A stretch of 64,000 nucleotides of DNA from Staphylococcus sp. 17KM0847 (lineage in GTDB: Bacteria > Bacillota > Bacilli > Staphylococcales > Staphylococcaceae), in assembly GCF_013463155.1 (NCBI RefSeq), contig NZ_CP040781.1, positions 1,054,001 to 1,118,000 of the forward strand, given 5' to 3'. The notes under the pieces are model-generated. The model did not search any database and was not told the DNA's origin. It worked only from the letters and a program-made list of their open reading frames with translations. Of the stretch, positions 1-9,383 are shown in pieces (positions within the stretch are counted from its first letter, which is position 1; the number at the start of each line of letters is the position of its first letter). A program made the translations under genes and the position numbers.

Positions 1-516
1 GCTGGTATAGGTTATTTTAAATCACTTTTTGACCACACATATGAGGAAATGATACAAACTTATCAAATCAATGCCACACACTTTGCAATTTTACTAAATA
101 TTATACAACCTCATTTAGTAAAAGACGCTGCTATTGTCGCAATAAGTAGTCAGGCCGCTCACGCTACTCAGCCTTACGCCGCACATTATGCAGCGAGCAA
201 GTCAGCACTTAATCATATTTTAAATGCTTTACGTTTAGAAGTACCTACGTATCGTGTACTTAATGTCAATGTTGGACCTATTGAAACATCATTTCATAGT
301 AAAGCTGATCCAACTGGTCATTATGCTGAAAAAGTAAAGCATATGATGCTCAATCCATATCAGCTCGCACAGTGCATCGTAAAATCGATAGGGACACACC
401 GCAAAGAAATTAATCAACCCAAATGGATGCACATCTTATTAAAATTTTATCAACTCTCACCACGCTTATATGAGAAAATAGGAAAGCCTTTTTTTATGAG
501 TAAAAATAAAAAATAG
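1..516 (+). CDS. Short-chain dehydrogenase/reductase, C-terminal part
   Basis: The gene enters from the left edge, so the cofactor-binding N-terminus is missing; 171 residues remain in frame 1. The classical SDR catalytic region is visible: a Ser-Ser-Gln segment at about residues 49-51 of the fragment and YAASK at residues 63-67, whose Tyr and Lys are the catalytic pair. The following V-G-P-I-E-T motif is the usual SDR segment after the active site. Family membership is clear; the substrate cannot be inferred. The gene ends at a strong bidirectional hairpin and converges on the aldo/keto reductase. Confidence 0.85.
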   Translation, partial: AGIGYFKSLFDHTYEEMIQTYQINATHFAILLNIIQPHLVKDAAIVAISSQAAHATQPYAAHYAASKSALNHILNALRLEVPTYRVLNVNVGPIETSFHSKADPTGHYAEKVKHMMLNPYQLAQCIVKSIGTHRKEINQPKWMHILLKFYQLSPRLYEKIGKPFFMSKNKK

Positions 517-633
517 AATGGCATGCTTATCATAAAAATCATCCTAAATCAGTGCGTCAATATCTATAAATAGCAGTAGGCGGTCGATATAAAAATATGT
601 TTTGATAAACATCTACTTGTAGTCACACTTGTT

Positions 634-666
634 AGGGTGGCACAGCTTATTTTGCTGTGCCACCCT
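634..666. terminator. Bidirectional terminator between SDR and aldo/keto reductase
   Basis: A perfect 12-bp GC-rich stem (635-646 with 654-665) with a 7-nt loop lies between two convergent genes. T-rich sequence follows a few bases downstream on the plus strand. Confidence 0.8.
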
Positions 667-680
667 GTAATCTTTTTAAA

Positions 681-1589
681 CTATGATAAATGTTGTGTGT
701 ATGCAATAGACTTAACACTATTCCGTGCTTGTTCAAGTATTTCAGGTGTTATCTTCTGTTCAAACTGTGCCACATTATCTCGTAATTGTTCAGCGCTGCT
801 TGCACCTACAATAATAGAGCCTAAAGCGTCAAATGATTTTAAATAGTCGAAGCTAAGCGCTGTAAGATGCGGTGTTATATCATGTAAAGTTTCCATAGTA
901 TGCGCCAATGTTGCACCATCATAGTCAAAAATACCATCTGCAAATTTTTCTTTTAGTATAGATTGATAATTTTGCGTTAAAAGCCCTTTAAATACTGGTC
1001 CACGTGCTAGTATTTTCACACCTTTATCATGTATTTCGTCCACGAGCATTTCGGGTCTATGATCAATTAAGTTAAACTGAGACATGATAACGTCAATATT
1101 ACTATGTGCCAAGTAATATCTGATGACATTAGGGCGAATAGAAGAGATTCCATATGCTCGAATCCATCCTTCTTCCTTTAATTCCTCAAATGCACTTATC
1201 GTTTCATCTAAGGGATCATCTATCGTTCCGCCGTGAAGCATATATATATCTAACTGATCTAATCCTAAACGTTGCAACGAATACTTTACGTTTTCCTTGA
1301 TATATGATTTAGATGGATTCCATATCATCTCACCGTTTGGCTGTAATTGATTACCTACTTTTGTACCTACAACAATATCATCTCGATGTTGGTATTTGCG
1401 GAGTACCTTTCCAACAATGTCTTCATTTATACCTTTATCATAAATATCTGCTGTATCAAAATAGGTAATACCTGAATCCAATGCCGTTTCTATAATATGT
1501 TCAGCATGAGCATACTCCGTACCTAGGCTCATACACCCAAGTCCTAATTCAGATAATGTAATACCACTTTTTAAAATATTTTTTTGCAT
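681..1589 (-). CDS. Aldo/keto reductase
   Basis: An NADPH-dependent (beta/alpha)8-barrel oxidoreductase of 302 residues. The family signature is present near the N-terminus: the F-D-T-A-D-I-Y segment supplies catalytic Asp and Tyr, the G-T-K-V-G segment supplies Lys, and Y-M-L-H-G-G supplies His. I chose the ATG at 1587-1589 (protein starts MQKNILKSG) because AAGGAG lies just upstream on the minus strand; an in-frame extension to 1628 lacks family similarity. It is divergent from the Nudix gene. The substrate is unknown; a general stress or carbonyl-detoxifying role is only inferred. Confidence 0.9.
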   Translation of the reverse strand: MQKNILKSGITLSELGLGCMSLGTEYAHAEHIIETALDSGITYFDTADIYDKGINEDIVGKVLRKYQHRDDIVVGTKVGNQLQPNGEMIWNPSKSYIKENVKYSLQRLGLDQLDIYMLHGGTIDDPLDETISAFEELKEEGWIRAYGISSIRPNVIRYYLAHSNIDVIMSQFNLIDHRPEMLVDEIHDKGVKILARGPVFKGLLTQNYQSILKEKFADGIFDYDGATLAHTMETLHDITPHLTALSFDYLKSFDALGSIIVGASSAEQLRDNVAQFEQKITPEILEQARNSVKSIAYTQHLS

Positions 1590-1665
1590 GATATAACTCC
1601 TTCCGATACACTTTATATATATCATCATATCAAATCACTGATATAAATTAAAAGGAGCGAACGCT

Positions 1666-2217
1666 ATGCACTTTGAAGAAAAAACAATTTCAAAAGAAGT
1701 ACTATATGAAGGAAAAATTATTGATGTCGAAAAACATCTTGTCACATTGCCCAATGATCAAACAGCTTATCGTGAAATTGTCAAACACAATGGTGCTGTC
1801 GCAGTTTGTGCAATGACACCTGAAAATAAAGTCATTTTAGTAAAACAATTTCGCAAACCACTTGAACATACACTTATTGAAATCCCTGCTGGCAAGCTTG
1901 AAATAGGGGAAAATAGAGAAGCTGCAGCCAAAAGAGAGCTAGAAGAAGAAACAGGCTATCGTACGAAAAACCTTACACATATTGGAGATGTATACGGTGC
2001 ACCGGGCTTCTCAAACGAATTAATTTCTATTTATTTTACAAATCAATTAGAAAAAGGACATATACAGTTAGATGAGGATGAATTTGTCGAAACATTATAC
2101 TACACGCTTTCTGATGTCCAACAGGCAGTCAGCTCACGAAAAATCAAAGATGCTAAAACATTAATTGCACTTCAATACGTATTATCAGTTTATAATCATT
2201 CTAATGAAAAGGGTTGA
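1666..2217 (+). CDS. nudF: Nudix hydrolase, ADP-ribose pyrophosphatase type (NudF-like)
   Basis: This 183-residue protein should hydrolyse ADP-ribose to AMP and ribose 5-phosphate. A perfect Nudix box (GX5EX7REUXEEXGU) runs from Gly76 to Tyr98. Length and the E-I-P-A-G-K-L segment are typical of bacterial ADP-ribose pyrophosphatases. The ATG is preceded by AAAGGAGCGA. It sits directly upstream of fur, as in other staphylococci. The substrate is inferred from family similarity. Confidence 0.9.
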   Translation: MHFEEKTISKEVLYEGKIIDVEKHLVTLPNDQTAYREIVKHNGAVAVCAMTPENKVILVKQFRKPLEHTLIEIPAGKLEIGENREAAAKRELEEETGYRTKNLTHIGDVYGAPGFSNELISIYFTNQLEKGHIQLDEDEFVETLYYTLSDVQQAVSSRKIKDAKTLIALQYVLSVYNHSNEKG

Positions 2218-2272
2218 AAGATTGCTTTTTTTCTCAATTACTGGTATTTTAATAATATCTAAACAAGATTAA

Positions 2273-2287
2273 TTATAATTATCAGTA
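2273..2287 (+). promoter_or_regulatory. Candidate PerR/Fur-type box at the fur promoter
   Basis: TTATAATTATCAGTA matches the published PerR consensus TTATAATTATTATAA at 12 of 15 positions and contains a TATAAT that could be the -10 of fur. S. aureus fur is known to belong to the PerR regulon, which makes the assignment plausible. Confidence 0.45.
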
Positions 2288-2303
2288 TAGGAGTGAAGCT
2301 GCC

Positions 2304-2762
2304 GTGGAAGAACGTCTTAATCGTGTAAAGCAGCAATTACAACAGTCTTCATATAAGTTAACACCACAACGAGAAGCAACAGTACGTGTACTTATCGAAA
2401 ATGAAGCAGATCATCTCAGCGCAGAAGATGTCTATTTAAAAGTAAAAGAGAAAGCACCTGAAATTGGACTTGCAACAGTATATCGTACGTTAGAACTTTT
2501 AGCAGATATTAAAGTTGTAGACAAAGTCAGTTTTGGTGATGGTGTTGCACGTTTTGATTTGCGCAAAGAAGGCTCTAAACATTTTCATCATCATCTTGTT
2601 TGCATGGAGTGTGGACGTGTAGATGAAATCGATGAAGATTTACTTCCACAAGTTGAAGAACGTGTAGAAAATGAATTTGACTTTAAAATTTTAGATCATC
2701 GTTTGACATTTCATGGCATATGTTCAACTTGTCAACAAGCAGGAAAAGGAACTGACGTATAG
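2304..2762 (+). CDS. fur: Ferric uptake regulator Fur
   Basis: An iron-sensing transcriptional repressor of 152 residues that binds Fur boxes when loaded with Fe2+. The N-terminal winged helix includes the T-P-Q-R segment and L-A-T-V-Y-R-T-L recognition helix. The C-terminal dimerisation/metal domain has the HFHHH cluster and two Cys-X2-Cys pairs (C-M-E-C and C-S-T-C), as in Fur/PerR proteins with a structural zinc. The start is GTG with GGAGTGAAG upstream. Position immediately before xerD matches S. aureus fur, which favours Fur over PerR or Zur. Confidence 0.9.
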   Translation: MEERLNRVKQQLQQSSYKLTPQREATVRVLIENEADHLSAEDVYLKVKEKAPEIGLATVYRTLELLADIKVVDKVSFGDGVARFDLRKEGSKHFHHHLVCMECGRVDEIDEDLLPQVEERVENEFDFKILDHRLTFHGICSTCQQAGKGTDV

Positions 2763-2787
2763 ATTGTGAAAATCGAGAGGTGTTATG

Positions 2788-3675
2788 ATGAAAGAAGTAC
2801 GCGATGAGTTTTTAAGATTTATTCAGCTAGAAAAAGGACTATCACATAATACGATTGCAGCTTATCGTCGTGATTTGAATCATTACATCAATTATTTAAT
2901 AGAACAAAAAATTACACATTTAGATTTTGTTACACGAGAGATGATTCAACAATGGTTTGGACACCTTCATGACGAAGGGCGTTCTGCAAAATCCATTGCA
3001 CGGTTTACATCTACTATTCGTAGTTTCCATCAGTTTGCGCTGCGTGAGAACTATACGACACAAGATCCTACTGTTCTTATTACGACTCCCAAATATGAAC
3101 GTAAGTTGCCAGACGTCTTGACGATTAGTGAGGTGGATCAACTACTGGAAACACCCACTTTAACTAAGCATAACGGGTACAGAGATCGTACAATGTTAGA
3201 GTTACTCTATGCAACAGGTATGCGTGTGTCGGAACTCATACATATCGAAATACAAGATGTTAATTTAATCATGGGATTCGTTAAAGTATTTGGAAAGGGG
3301 AATAAAGAACGCATTGTCCCTTTGGGAGAAACTGTCATACAGTATTTAACAACCTATTTAACAGATGTACGACCACATCTATTAAAAAACACTGTTACAG
3401 ATACGTTATTTTTAAATATGCACGGTAAACCTTTATCCCGACAAGGGGTTTGGAAGATTATCAAGCAGACTGCTCTCAAAGCAGGGCTCCATAAAAGTCT
3501 AACACCACATACATTGCGTCATTCTTTTGCAACACATTTATTAGAAAATGGCGCAGATTTAAGAGCAGTTCAAGAGATGCTCGGTCATTCGGATATTTCA
3601 ACAACACAACTTTATACACATATTTCGAGCGCACAAATTCGACAAGCATATCAAACATATCACCCTAGAGCTTAA
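2788..3675 (+). CDS. xerD: Site-specific tyrosine recombinase XerD
   Basis: Together with XerC it resolves chromosome dimers at the dif site near the terminus. The 295-residue protein has the N-terminal SAM-like core-binding domain and a C-terminal catalytic domain with Arg in T-G-M-R-V-S-E-L, Lys in F-G-K-G-N-K-E-R, HTLRH, GHSD and the nucleophile Tyr in T-T-Q-L-Y-T-H. ATG codons occur at 2785 and 2788; the second has better spacing from GAGAGGTG and aligns with S. aureus XerD. It follows fur by 25 nt and may be cotranscribed with it. Confidence 0.95.
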   Translation: MKEVRDEFLRFIQLEKGLSHNTIAAYRRDLNHYINYLIEQKITHLDFVTREMIQQWFGHLHDEGRSAKSIARFTSTIRSFHQFALRENYTTQDPTVLITTPKYERKLPDVLTISEVDQLLETPTLTKHNGYRDRTMLELLYATGMRVSELIHIEIQDVNLIMGFVKVFGKGNKERIVPLGETVIQYLTTYLTDVRPHLLKNTVTDTLFLNMHGKPLSRQGVWKIIKQTALKAGLHKSLTPHTLRHSFATHLLENGADLRAVQEMLGHSDISTTQLYTHISSAQIRQAYQTYHPRA

Positions 3676-3694
3676 TGTAGCTCGATTGTATCTT

Positions 3695-3725
3695 AGCCCA
3701 CGCTGATTAGTGATGGGCTCCTTTT
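3695..3725 (+). terminator. Terminator after xerD
   Basis: AGCCCA and TGGGCT arms with a 13-nt loop, followed by CCTTTT. It separates xerD from the convergent DUF309 gene. Confidence 0.6.
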
Positions 3726-3759
3726 ATGTTGAGTTATCGGATAAGTTGAATATCAATAT

Positions 3760-4266
3760 TCATTGATTGCGTAGCGCCCACGCTGTTTTACGTGCTGCAA
3801 TAACATCAGAACGATCTCTATACTTATGATGATGTATAATGTTCTCAGACTGAATGAGCGTATCACACCAATAATATGTAGGATATGATCTTTTTAAAGC
3901 TTTTTTCATATCATGCGTTATGGGTAAAGCAATGGGGGAGAAAGGCAATTGAGAATGAGTCGCTTCAATGAGCATATTTAACTGACTGCGATACTGTGAA
4001 GCCTCTATCCCTAATTGTAACATCACACTATCATCATCATACGGTTCGACGATATCATATGCTTTTTGATATAATCGTCGCGCACCTATAAAGTTTTGAC
4101 GTCGGTAATGGTATGAAGCCGTAGCAAATAATATTAAACTAACAATCATATCATTTTTAGAGTAGTGAGGTTGTGCTTTCCATGCCTCTTCTAAAATATC
4201 ATGACATAAAAAGTAATGTTGCTTCGTATGAAACTGATAATAAAAATCAATCAGTGCATGTTGCAT
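3760..4266 (-). CDS. DUF309 family protein (YpuF-like)
   Basis: A 168-residue DUF309 protein of unknown biochemical function. The family signature is a helical N-terminal segment with H-D-I-L-E-E-A-W, present here at about residues 20-27, followed by a helical repeat. The ATG at 4264-4266 has GAGGAGCG upstream. It is divergent from scpA, the usual arrangement in Staphylococcus and near ypuF in Bacillus. Linkage with scpAB is conserved, but no functional link has been shown. Confidence 0.8.
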   Translation of the reverse strand: MQHALIDFYYQFHTKQHYFLCHDILEEAWKAQPHYSKNDMIVSLILFATASYHYRRQNFIGARRLYQKAYDIVEPYDDDSVMLQLGIEASQYRSQLNMLIEATHSQLPFSPIALPITHDMKKALKRSYPTYYWCDTLIQSENIIHHHKYRDRSDVIAARKTAWALRNQ

Positions 4267-4307
4267 CTGTATCGCTCCTCTCCTAAATGTATTCTTATTC
4301 ATAAACA

Positions 4308-4316
4308 TGCTATAAT
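4308..4316 (+). promoter_or_regulatory. Extended -10 promoter of scpA-scpB-rluB
   Basis: TGCTATAAT lies 39 nt upstream of scpA, an ideal extended -10. No convincing -35 is needed or seen. Confidence 0.6.
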
Positions 4317-4354
4317 AAATGCATTGAACATGCTGATAAAGTGAGGCTTTTTTA

Positions 4355-5092
4355 ATGTATGAAGTAAAATTAGATGCCTTTAGTGGCCCTTTAGATTTAT
4401 TATTACATCTCATCCAACAATTTGAAATAGATATTTACGATATACCTATGAAAGCATTAACCGAACAATATATGCAATATGTGCATGCTATGAAACAACT
4501 AGAAATCAATGTGGCAAGTGAATATTTAGTCATGGCTTCAGAACTTTTAATGATTAAAAGTAAACTATTGTTGCCAGACTATACATCTGATGAAGTGGTT
4601 GAAGAAGATCCACGAGAAGCACTTGTTGGCAAGCTGATCGAATACCAAAACTATAAAGCCTACGCAGAAATGTTAAACAAAAAAAAAGAAGAGCGATGCC
4701 ATTACTATACAAAAACACCTTCTGATTTATCAGACTATGAACAATCCGAACGTATTCCTGAAGGTACAACAATTGATCTTACAGCACTTATTGTTGCATA
4801 TCAAAAAATGAAAACACGTATTGCACTCAAAAAGCCAACGCAAGTCAACATCCAAAAAGAAACGTATACCATTCAACAATCGACAGCACAAATTTATAAG
4901 CAGCTCTCTCATTATGATAAATTATCTTTTTTTGACTTATTTACATTTAATGAATCTATTGAACATGTGGTCACGCATTTTTTAGCTTTATTAGAAATGG
5001 CAAAAATAGGTGCTGTAAATATTCAACAAACGAAAGCTTTCCACAATATTGAAATTACTAAAGGAGTCAATTATGGTACACCAGCTCAATAG
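4355..5092 (+). CDS. scpA: Segregation and condensation protein A
   Basis: Kleisin subunit of the Smc-ScpAB condensin that compacts and segregates the chromosome. The 245-residue protein opens with the kleisin signature [12 protein letters not shown] and ends in a winged-helix region that contacts the second SMC head. It overlaps scpB by 20 nt, consistent with translational coupling. The GTGAGG ribosome site is modest compared with the neighbours. Confidence 0.95.
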   Translation: MYEVKLDAFSGPLDLLLHLIQQFEIDIYDIPMKALTEQYMQYVHAMKQLEINVASEYLVMASELLMIKSKLLLPDYTSDEVVEEDPREALVGKLIEYQNYKAYAEMLNKKKEERCHYYTKTPSDLSDYEQSERIPEGTTIDLTALIVAYQKMKTRIALKKPTQVNIQKETYTIQQSTAQIYKQLSHYDKLSFFDLFTFNESIEHVVTHFLALLEMAKIGAVNIQQTKAFHNIEITKGVNYGTPAQ

Positions 5093-5624
5093 TGCACTCA
5101 CAGCACTTTTATATACAGTAGGAGAAGACGGTATTGATACACAACAATTAATGACATCTTTAAATATTGATGAAGAAACACTTATTGCTGAAATAGAAGC
5201 TCTAAAGCTCCCCGGTTTAAAAGTTCAAAAATTTGGGGAAACATATGTATTAACAACAGCCAAAGAAATGGAACCGTATATAGAATCTTTAATTATGAAT
5301 AAGGTTTCAACTAAATTATCACAAGCATCAATGGAAGTTTTATCAATTATTGCGTATAATCAACCTGTTACACGTAGTGATATTGAAATGATACGGGGAA
5401 TAAGCTCTGATGGTCCTGTTAAGACTTTGATCGCCAAAGGACTTATTGAGCCAAAACAGCAAGCTGAAGCACGAGGGCAACAGCTTTATACAACAGATTT
5501 ATTTTTAAATGTTTTTGGACTTGAAAGCTTATCTGAATTGCCAACAACAGATGAAGAAGCAGAAGAAATAGAAACATTTTTTAGTAATCTTGTGAATCAG
5601 AAAGGACATCCAACACATGAATAA
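5073..5624 (+). CDS. scpB: Segregation and condensation protein B
   Basis: Winged-helix partner (183 residues) that binds as a dimer to the central part of ScpA in the Smc-ScpAB complex. The conserved [14 protein letters not shown] segment and R-G-I-S-S-D-G motif are visible. The start at 5073 is chosen for AAAGGAGTC 5 nt upstream and for homology; an in-frame ATG at 5049 lies inside the conserved end of scpA and has no good ribosome site. It overlaps rluB by 8 nt. Confidence 0.95.
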   Translation: MVHQLNSALTALLYTVGEDGIDTQQLMTSLNIDEETLIAEIEALKLPGLKVQKFGETYVLTTAKEMEPYIESLIMNKVSTKLSQASMEVLSIIAYNQPVTRSDIEMIRGISSDGPVKTLIAKGLIEPKQQAEARGQQLYTTDLFLNVFGLESLSELPTTDEEAEEIETFFSNLVNQKGHPTHE

Positions 5625-6360
5625 TGAACTAGAAAGACTACAAAAACGCATCGCCAATAGTGGATACACATCACGCCGTAAAGCTGAAACACTTATAGAA
5701 GAAGGGAAAGTGCAAGTGAACGGTAAAATCATCACAGAGCTAGGAACAAAGGTACGTCCATCTGATGAAGTAAGTGTAAACGGTATCCCTTTAGAAATAG
5801 AAGATAAACTTTATATTTTGTTTTATAAACCTTCACAGGTGATTACAAGTGTATCAGATGATCGCGGAAGAAAGGTAGTTACAGACTATTTTGATGATCT
5901 CGAAACACGCATCTATCCAGTAGGGCGTCTTGATTATGATACTTCAGGACTATTACTATTAACAAATGATGGTACGTTTACAAACTTAATGACACATCCA
6001 AGATACAAAATCCCTAAAACATATGTTGCCAAAATCGAAGGATACATCTTACGTGAACAAGTCAAACAATTAGAACATGGTATCATACTGGAAGATGGCA
6101 AAACGCACCCCGCTCAAGTGAAAGTCAAAAAACAAAACAAAGAAAAAAATACTTCTATCGTTGAAATTACAATTACAGAGGGGCGTAATCGTCAAGTACG
6201 CCGTATGTTTGAACACTTTGGTTTTAACGTAACTAAACTTTCACGTATTTCTTTCGGTCCTTTAACATTGAAAGGACTAGGAGCTGGTGAAGGTCGTGTG
6301 TTGTCACCTCACGAAGTTAAAACGTTACGCCAATTAGCACAGAGGGGTTCTGTACATTAA
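5617..6360 (+). CDS. rluB: 23S rRNA pseudouridine synthase RluB
   Basis: A 247-residue RsuA/RluB-family enzyme that isomerises a uridine in 23S rRNA helix 89/90. An N-terminal S4 RNA-binding domain (about residues 5-65) precedes the catalytic domain with [17 protein letters not shown]; the first Asp is catalytic. The C-terminal [10 protein letters not shown] motif is diagnostic. Last gene of the scpA-scpB-rluB overlap cluster. Confidence 0.92.
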   Translation: MNNELERLQKRIANSGYTSRRKAETLIEEGKVQVNGKIITELGTKVRPSDEVSVNGIPLEIEDKLYILFYKPSQVITSVSDDRGRKVVTDYFDDLETRIYPVGRLDYDTSGLLLLTNDGTFTNLMTHPRYKIPKTYVAKIEGYILREQVKQLEHGIILEDGKTHPAQVKVKKQNKEKNTSIVEITITEGRNRQVRRMFEHFGFNVTKLSRISFGPLTLKGLGAGEGRVLSPHEVKTLRQLAQRGSVH

Positions 6361-6468
6361 TATGCACTACAAAGAGAATCAGCTGATCAACATCTGATAC
6401 ATATACTGTATCTAGCGCTATCTCGTGCGCGATTCTTATTCTTTTGTTATTAAGTGTAAATGCCAGTA

Positions 6469-6477
6469 TGTTATAAT
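6469..6477 (+). promoter_or_regulatory. Extended -10 promoter of srrAB
   Basis: TGTTATAAT 45 nt upstream of the srrA GTG is a perfect extended -10 element. Confidence 0.6.
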
Positions 6478-6521
6478 ATAAACCAAATATTACAAGTCAT
6501 CATATGTAGGAGGTATGTTGT

Positions 6522-7247
6522 GTGACTAAAGAGATATTAGTCGTTGATGATGAACATCGTATTAGAAAATTATTAAGGTTATTTCTTGAAAGAGAAGGTT
6601 ATGAAATTGTAGAAGCAAGTGACGGGCGTGAAGCACTGGATTTAGCAACAAAATATGACTATGCCTGTATCTTGCTCGACTTGATGTTGCCCGAGATGGA
6701 TGGTATTGAAGTTGCCACGCGCTTGCGTGAAACAAAAGATACCCCCATTATTATGTTGACTGCTAAAGGTGAAGAGAATAACCGTGTTGAAGGGTTTGAA
6801 TCTGGGGCCGATGATTATATCGTTAAACCTTTTTCACCACGTGAAGTTGTATTACGTCTCAAAGCGCTCTTAAGACGGACACAATCAGCAACAACAGAGC
6901 AAAACGAACCACATGCAAGAGATATGATTGAATTTGAACATCTCGTTATTGACAATGATGCACATAAAGTTCTTGCTGATGACACACCAGTCAATTTAAC
7001 ACCTAAAGAGTATGAACTGCTCATCTTTTTAGCAAAAACGCCTAATAAAGTTTTTGACCGAGAGCAATTACTCAAAGAAGTATGGCACTATGAATTTTAT
7101 GGTGATTTACGTACCGTAGATACCCATGTAAAACGCTTGCGTGAAAAGTTAAATCGTGTTTCGACAGATGCTGCTTTAATGATTCAAACCGTATGGGGTG
7201 TCGGTTATAAATTTGAAGTATCACAAACAGATGAAACGTCTAAATAG
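6522..7247 (+). CDS. srrA: Response regulator SrrA (ResD-type)
   Basis: OmpR/PhoB-family DNA-binding regulator of 241 residues that controls respiratory, fermentative and nitrosative-stress genes when oxygen or electron flow is low. Receiver domain: acidic pair V-D-D-E near residue 8-11 and phosphoacceptor Asp53 in L-L-D-L-M-L-P. C-terminal winged helix with L-T-P-K-E-Y-E-L-L and W-G-V-G-Y-K-F. GTG start with TAGGAGGTATG upstream. It overlaps srrB by 17 nt. Position after rluB and near-identity of SrrB to the S. aureus protein support the name. Confidence 0.93.
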   Translation: MTKEILVVDDEHRIRKLLRLFLEREGYEIVEASDGREALDLATKYDYACILLDLMLPEMDGIEVATRLRETKDTPIIMLTAKGEENNRVEGFESGADDYIVKPFSPREVVLRLKALLRRTQSATTEQNEPHARDMIEFEHLVIDNDAHKVLADDTPVNLTPKEYELLIFLAKTPNKVFDREQLLKEVWHYEFYGDLRTVDTHVKRLREKLNRVSTDAALMIQTVWGVGYKFEVSQTDETSK

Positions 7248-8973
7248 CGTTGTAATAAAACTGTGGTTAACTATTATATTAATAGTGACGACAGTTTTAA
7301 TTTTACTAAGTGCAGCACTCATTACATTTATTCAATATTATTTCACGCAAAAAACAGAGCAGTCTTTATATGAAAACGCAGAAAATATTAGTGCCATTAT
7401 TGAAAAAAGTAAAAATCGACAACTTGCTATCGAACATAGTGAAATGTTACTAGAAGGCAATAAAGGTATTATTATTTTACCTGATAATGCGAAAGAAACA
7501 TCAAAAAAAGATGAAATCAAATCACAAATTCAACATGTCATTAAGCAAGACAAACAGCTCAATAATGTTCAAACACATCACCAAAAGCAGCTCAAACATT
7601 TCACATTAGAGGACAACGGTAAAAAGCGGACGTATGTTTTGTTGGGTTATCCAACAAAAGATAATCATGGACAATCATCTGCGATATATATTTACGAAGA
7701 TTTGAAAAGTATTGATGATACAAATAATGTAATTACAATCATTATTCTTATTACAGCTATTATTTTCTTAATCATCTCGACAATATTTGCTTTCTTCTTA
7801 TCAACACGTATCACTCATCCATTGCGACAGTTGAAAACACAAGCACAAGAAGTTGCAAAAGGACACTATGATAAACACGTTCCTGTCCAAACAAAAGATG
7901 AGATTGGGGAGTTAGCAACAGCTTTTAATCAAATGAGCCACAATATTCAAAATCATATCGATGCTATTACAACATCTAAAAATATTCGAGATACTTTAAT
8001 TAACTCAATGGCACAAGGCGTCTTAGGCATTAATCATCGCCGTCAAATTATTTTATCTAATTATTTGGCGCATAAGATGATGCTTGAAATGACACCAGAA
8101 GACAAAGCACAGTTTGATATGCAAATAGATGATACTTTTGCCAGTCGAAAAACAGAATATCGTGAATACGAGATGAATCAACATTTTTATGTTGTTGTCA
8201 TGAGTTATATTGATCGTATTCAAACGAATAGAGAAAGTGGACTTGTTGTTGTAATTCGAGATATGACAAATGAACATCATATGGAACAAATGAAAAAAGA
8301 TTTTATTGCGAGTGTATCGCATGAACTACGTACGCCTATCTCATTACTGCAAGGTTATACTGAATCTATTGTGGATGGTATTGTTACTGAGCCAGATGAA
8401 ATACATGAATTTTTGCTTATAGTCCTTGATGAGACGAAACGATTGAGCCGATTAGTCAATGAATTATTAAATGTTGCAAAAATAGATGCTGAAGGTATTA
8501 ATATTACAAAAGAAATACGCCCTATGTCGGAATTAGTCAATAAAATGTCGATAAAATACCGTCAGCAATCTTCAGAACTTAAACTCACACTTGACTTTCA
8601 ACAAGATGGAGCGATAGCAAAAAATTGGTATTATGACTTTGATCGTATGGAGCAAGTTTTAACGAACCTTGTTGACAATGCCTCACGCTATACGCGTCCA
8701 AATGATCAGATTATGATTTATGCACATGAAACAGAGCAATATCAAATTTTAACTGTTGAAGATACTGGGGTAGGGATTGCACCCGAACATTTGGAGAAAG
8801 TTTTTGATCGCTTTTATAAAGCTGATGCTGCAAGGAAGCGTGGTAAACAAGGAACAGGACTGGGACTATTTATCACACGCATGATTGTAGAAGCACATGG
8901 GGGAACCATTCATGTCAATAGCACTGTGAATATCGGTACAACATTCACAATCGCATTGCCTAAAAAGAAATAA
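7231..8973 (+). CDS. srrB: Sensor histidine kinase SrrB (ResE-type)
   Basis: Membrane kinase of 580 residues that phosphorylates SrrA. Two membrane segments (about 10-35 and 165-195) bracket an extracytoplasmic loop; then HAMP, a PAS-like linker, the H-box S-V-S-H-E-L-R-T-P with phospho-His near residue 364, and a HATPase domain with N box (L-V-D-N-A-S-R-Y), G1 (E-D-T-G-V-G-I) and G2 (G-T-G-L-G-L). The start is ATG 7231 inside the end of srrA, matching S. aureus SrrB; an earlier in-frame ATG at 7198 lies within SrrA's conserved C-terminus. The sequence ends at a strong terminator. Confidence 0.93.
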   Translation: MKRLNSVVIKLWLTIILIVTTVLILLSAALITFIQYYFTQKTEQSLYENAENISAIIEKSKNRQLAIEHSEMLLEGNKGIIILPDNAKETSKKDEIKSQIQHVIKQDKQLNNVQTHHQKQLKHFTLEDNGKKRTYVLLGYPTKDNHGQSSAIYIYEDLKSIDDTNNVITIIILITAIIFLIISTIFAFFLSTRITHPLRQLKTQAQEVAKGHYDKHVPVQTKDEIGELATAFNQMSHNIQNHIDAITTSKNIRDTLINSMAQGVLGINHRRQIILSNYLAHKMMLEMTPEDKAQFDMQIDDTFASRKTEYREYEMNQHFYVVVMSYIDRIQTNRESGLVVVIRDMTNEHHMEQMKKDFIASVSHELRTPISLLQGYTESIVDGIVTEPDEIHEFLLIVLDETKRLSRLVNELLNVAKIDAEGINITKEIRPMSELVNKMSIKYRQQSSELKLTLDFQQDGAIAKNWYYDFDRMEQVLTNLVDNASRYTRPNDQIMIYAHETEQYQILTVEDTGVGIAPEHLEKVFDRFYKADAARKRGKQGTGLGLFITRMIVEAHGGTIHVNSTVNIGTTFTIALPKKK

Positions 8974-8987
8974 CTGATTTACACTTA

Positions 8988-9051
8988 AAATATGGACGTA
9001 GAATAGAAAGCTTTTGGGTAAAAATGGGCTTTTTACTCTACGTCCATATTT
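8988..9051 (+). terminator. Terminator after srrB
   Basis: Perfect 15-bp arms AAATATGGACGTAGA (8988-9002) and its complement (9037-9051), with a further internal AGAAAGC/GCTTTTT pairing. Confidence 0.75.
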
Positions 9052-9192
9052 CATATAATGCTAATGCATTAAATTTTAACACCTCAATTTTTCCTTTTCA
9101 CCTTTAATTTTAACATTATCTGCTGGGCTTGTTATCTTGTATTCCACAAGGTTATTCGGTAAAATAATCGTAAATAAAAAATCAATGAATTC

Positions 9193-9310
9193 ATCTTCGG
9201 GGTTAGGTGAAATTCCTTACCGGCAGTAAACTAAGCCTGCGACCCATAAATTTTATGGCTGATTCAGTGAGATTCTGAAGCCGACAGTTAAAGTCTGGAT
9301 GGAAGAAGAT
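9193..9310 (+). promoter_or_regulatory. FMN riboswitch (RFN element)
   Basis: The conserved RFN blocks appear in order: ATCTTCGGGG at 9193, AGGTGAAATTCC, ACCGGCAGTAAA, GCCTGCGACCC, GATTCAGTGAGATTCTGAA, GCCGACAGTTAAAGTCTGGA, and closing GAAGAT ending at 9310. The first and last blocks form P1. Established knowledge: this aptamer binds FMN and turns off riboflavin synthesis or uptake genes; here the next gene is a riboflavin transporter. Confidence 0.95.
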
Positions 9311-9338
9311 GGAGGCTTATTTGTGTTGCATTTTAATA

Positions 9339-9375
9339 ACCTCCTATTCGAAAAGATGAATATCAAGCAGGAGGT
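9339..9375 (+). promoter_or_regulatory. Anti-SD/SD pair of the FMN riboswitch expression platform
   Basis: ACCTCCT (9339-9345) is exactly complementary to AGGAGGT (9369-9375), the ribosome site of the transporter whose GTG is at 9384. A second GGAGG at 9311-9315, directly after P1, could compete for the same CCTCC. This implies translational rather than transcriptional control (inference). Confidence 0.65.
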
Positions 9376-9383
9376 CTTCTATC

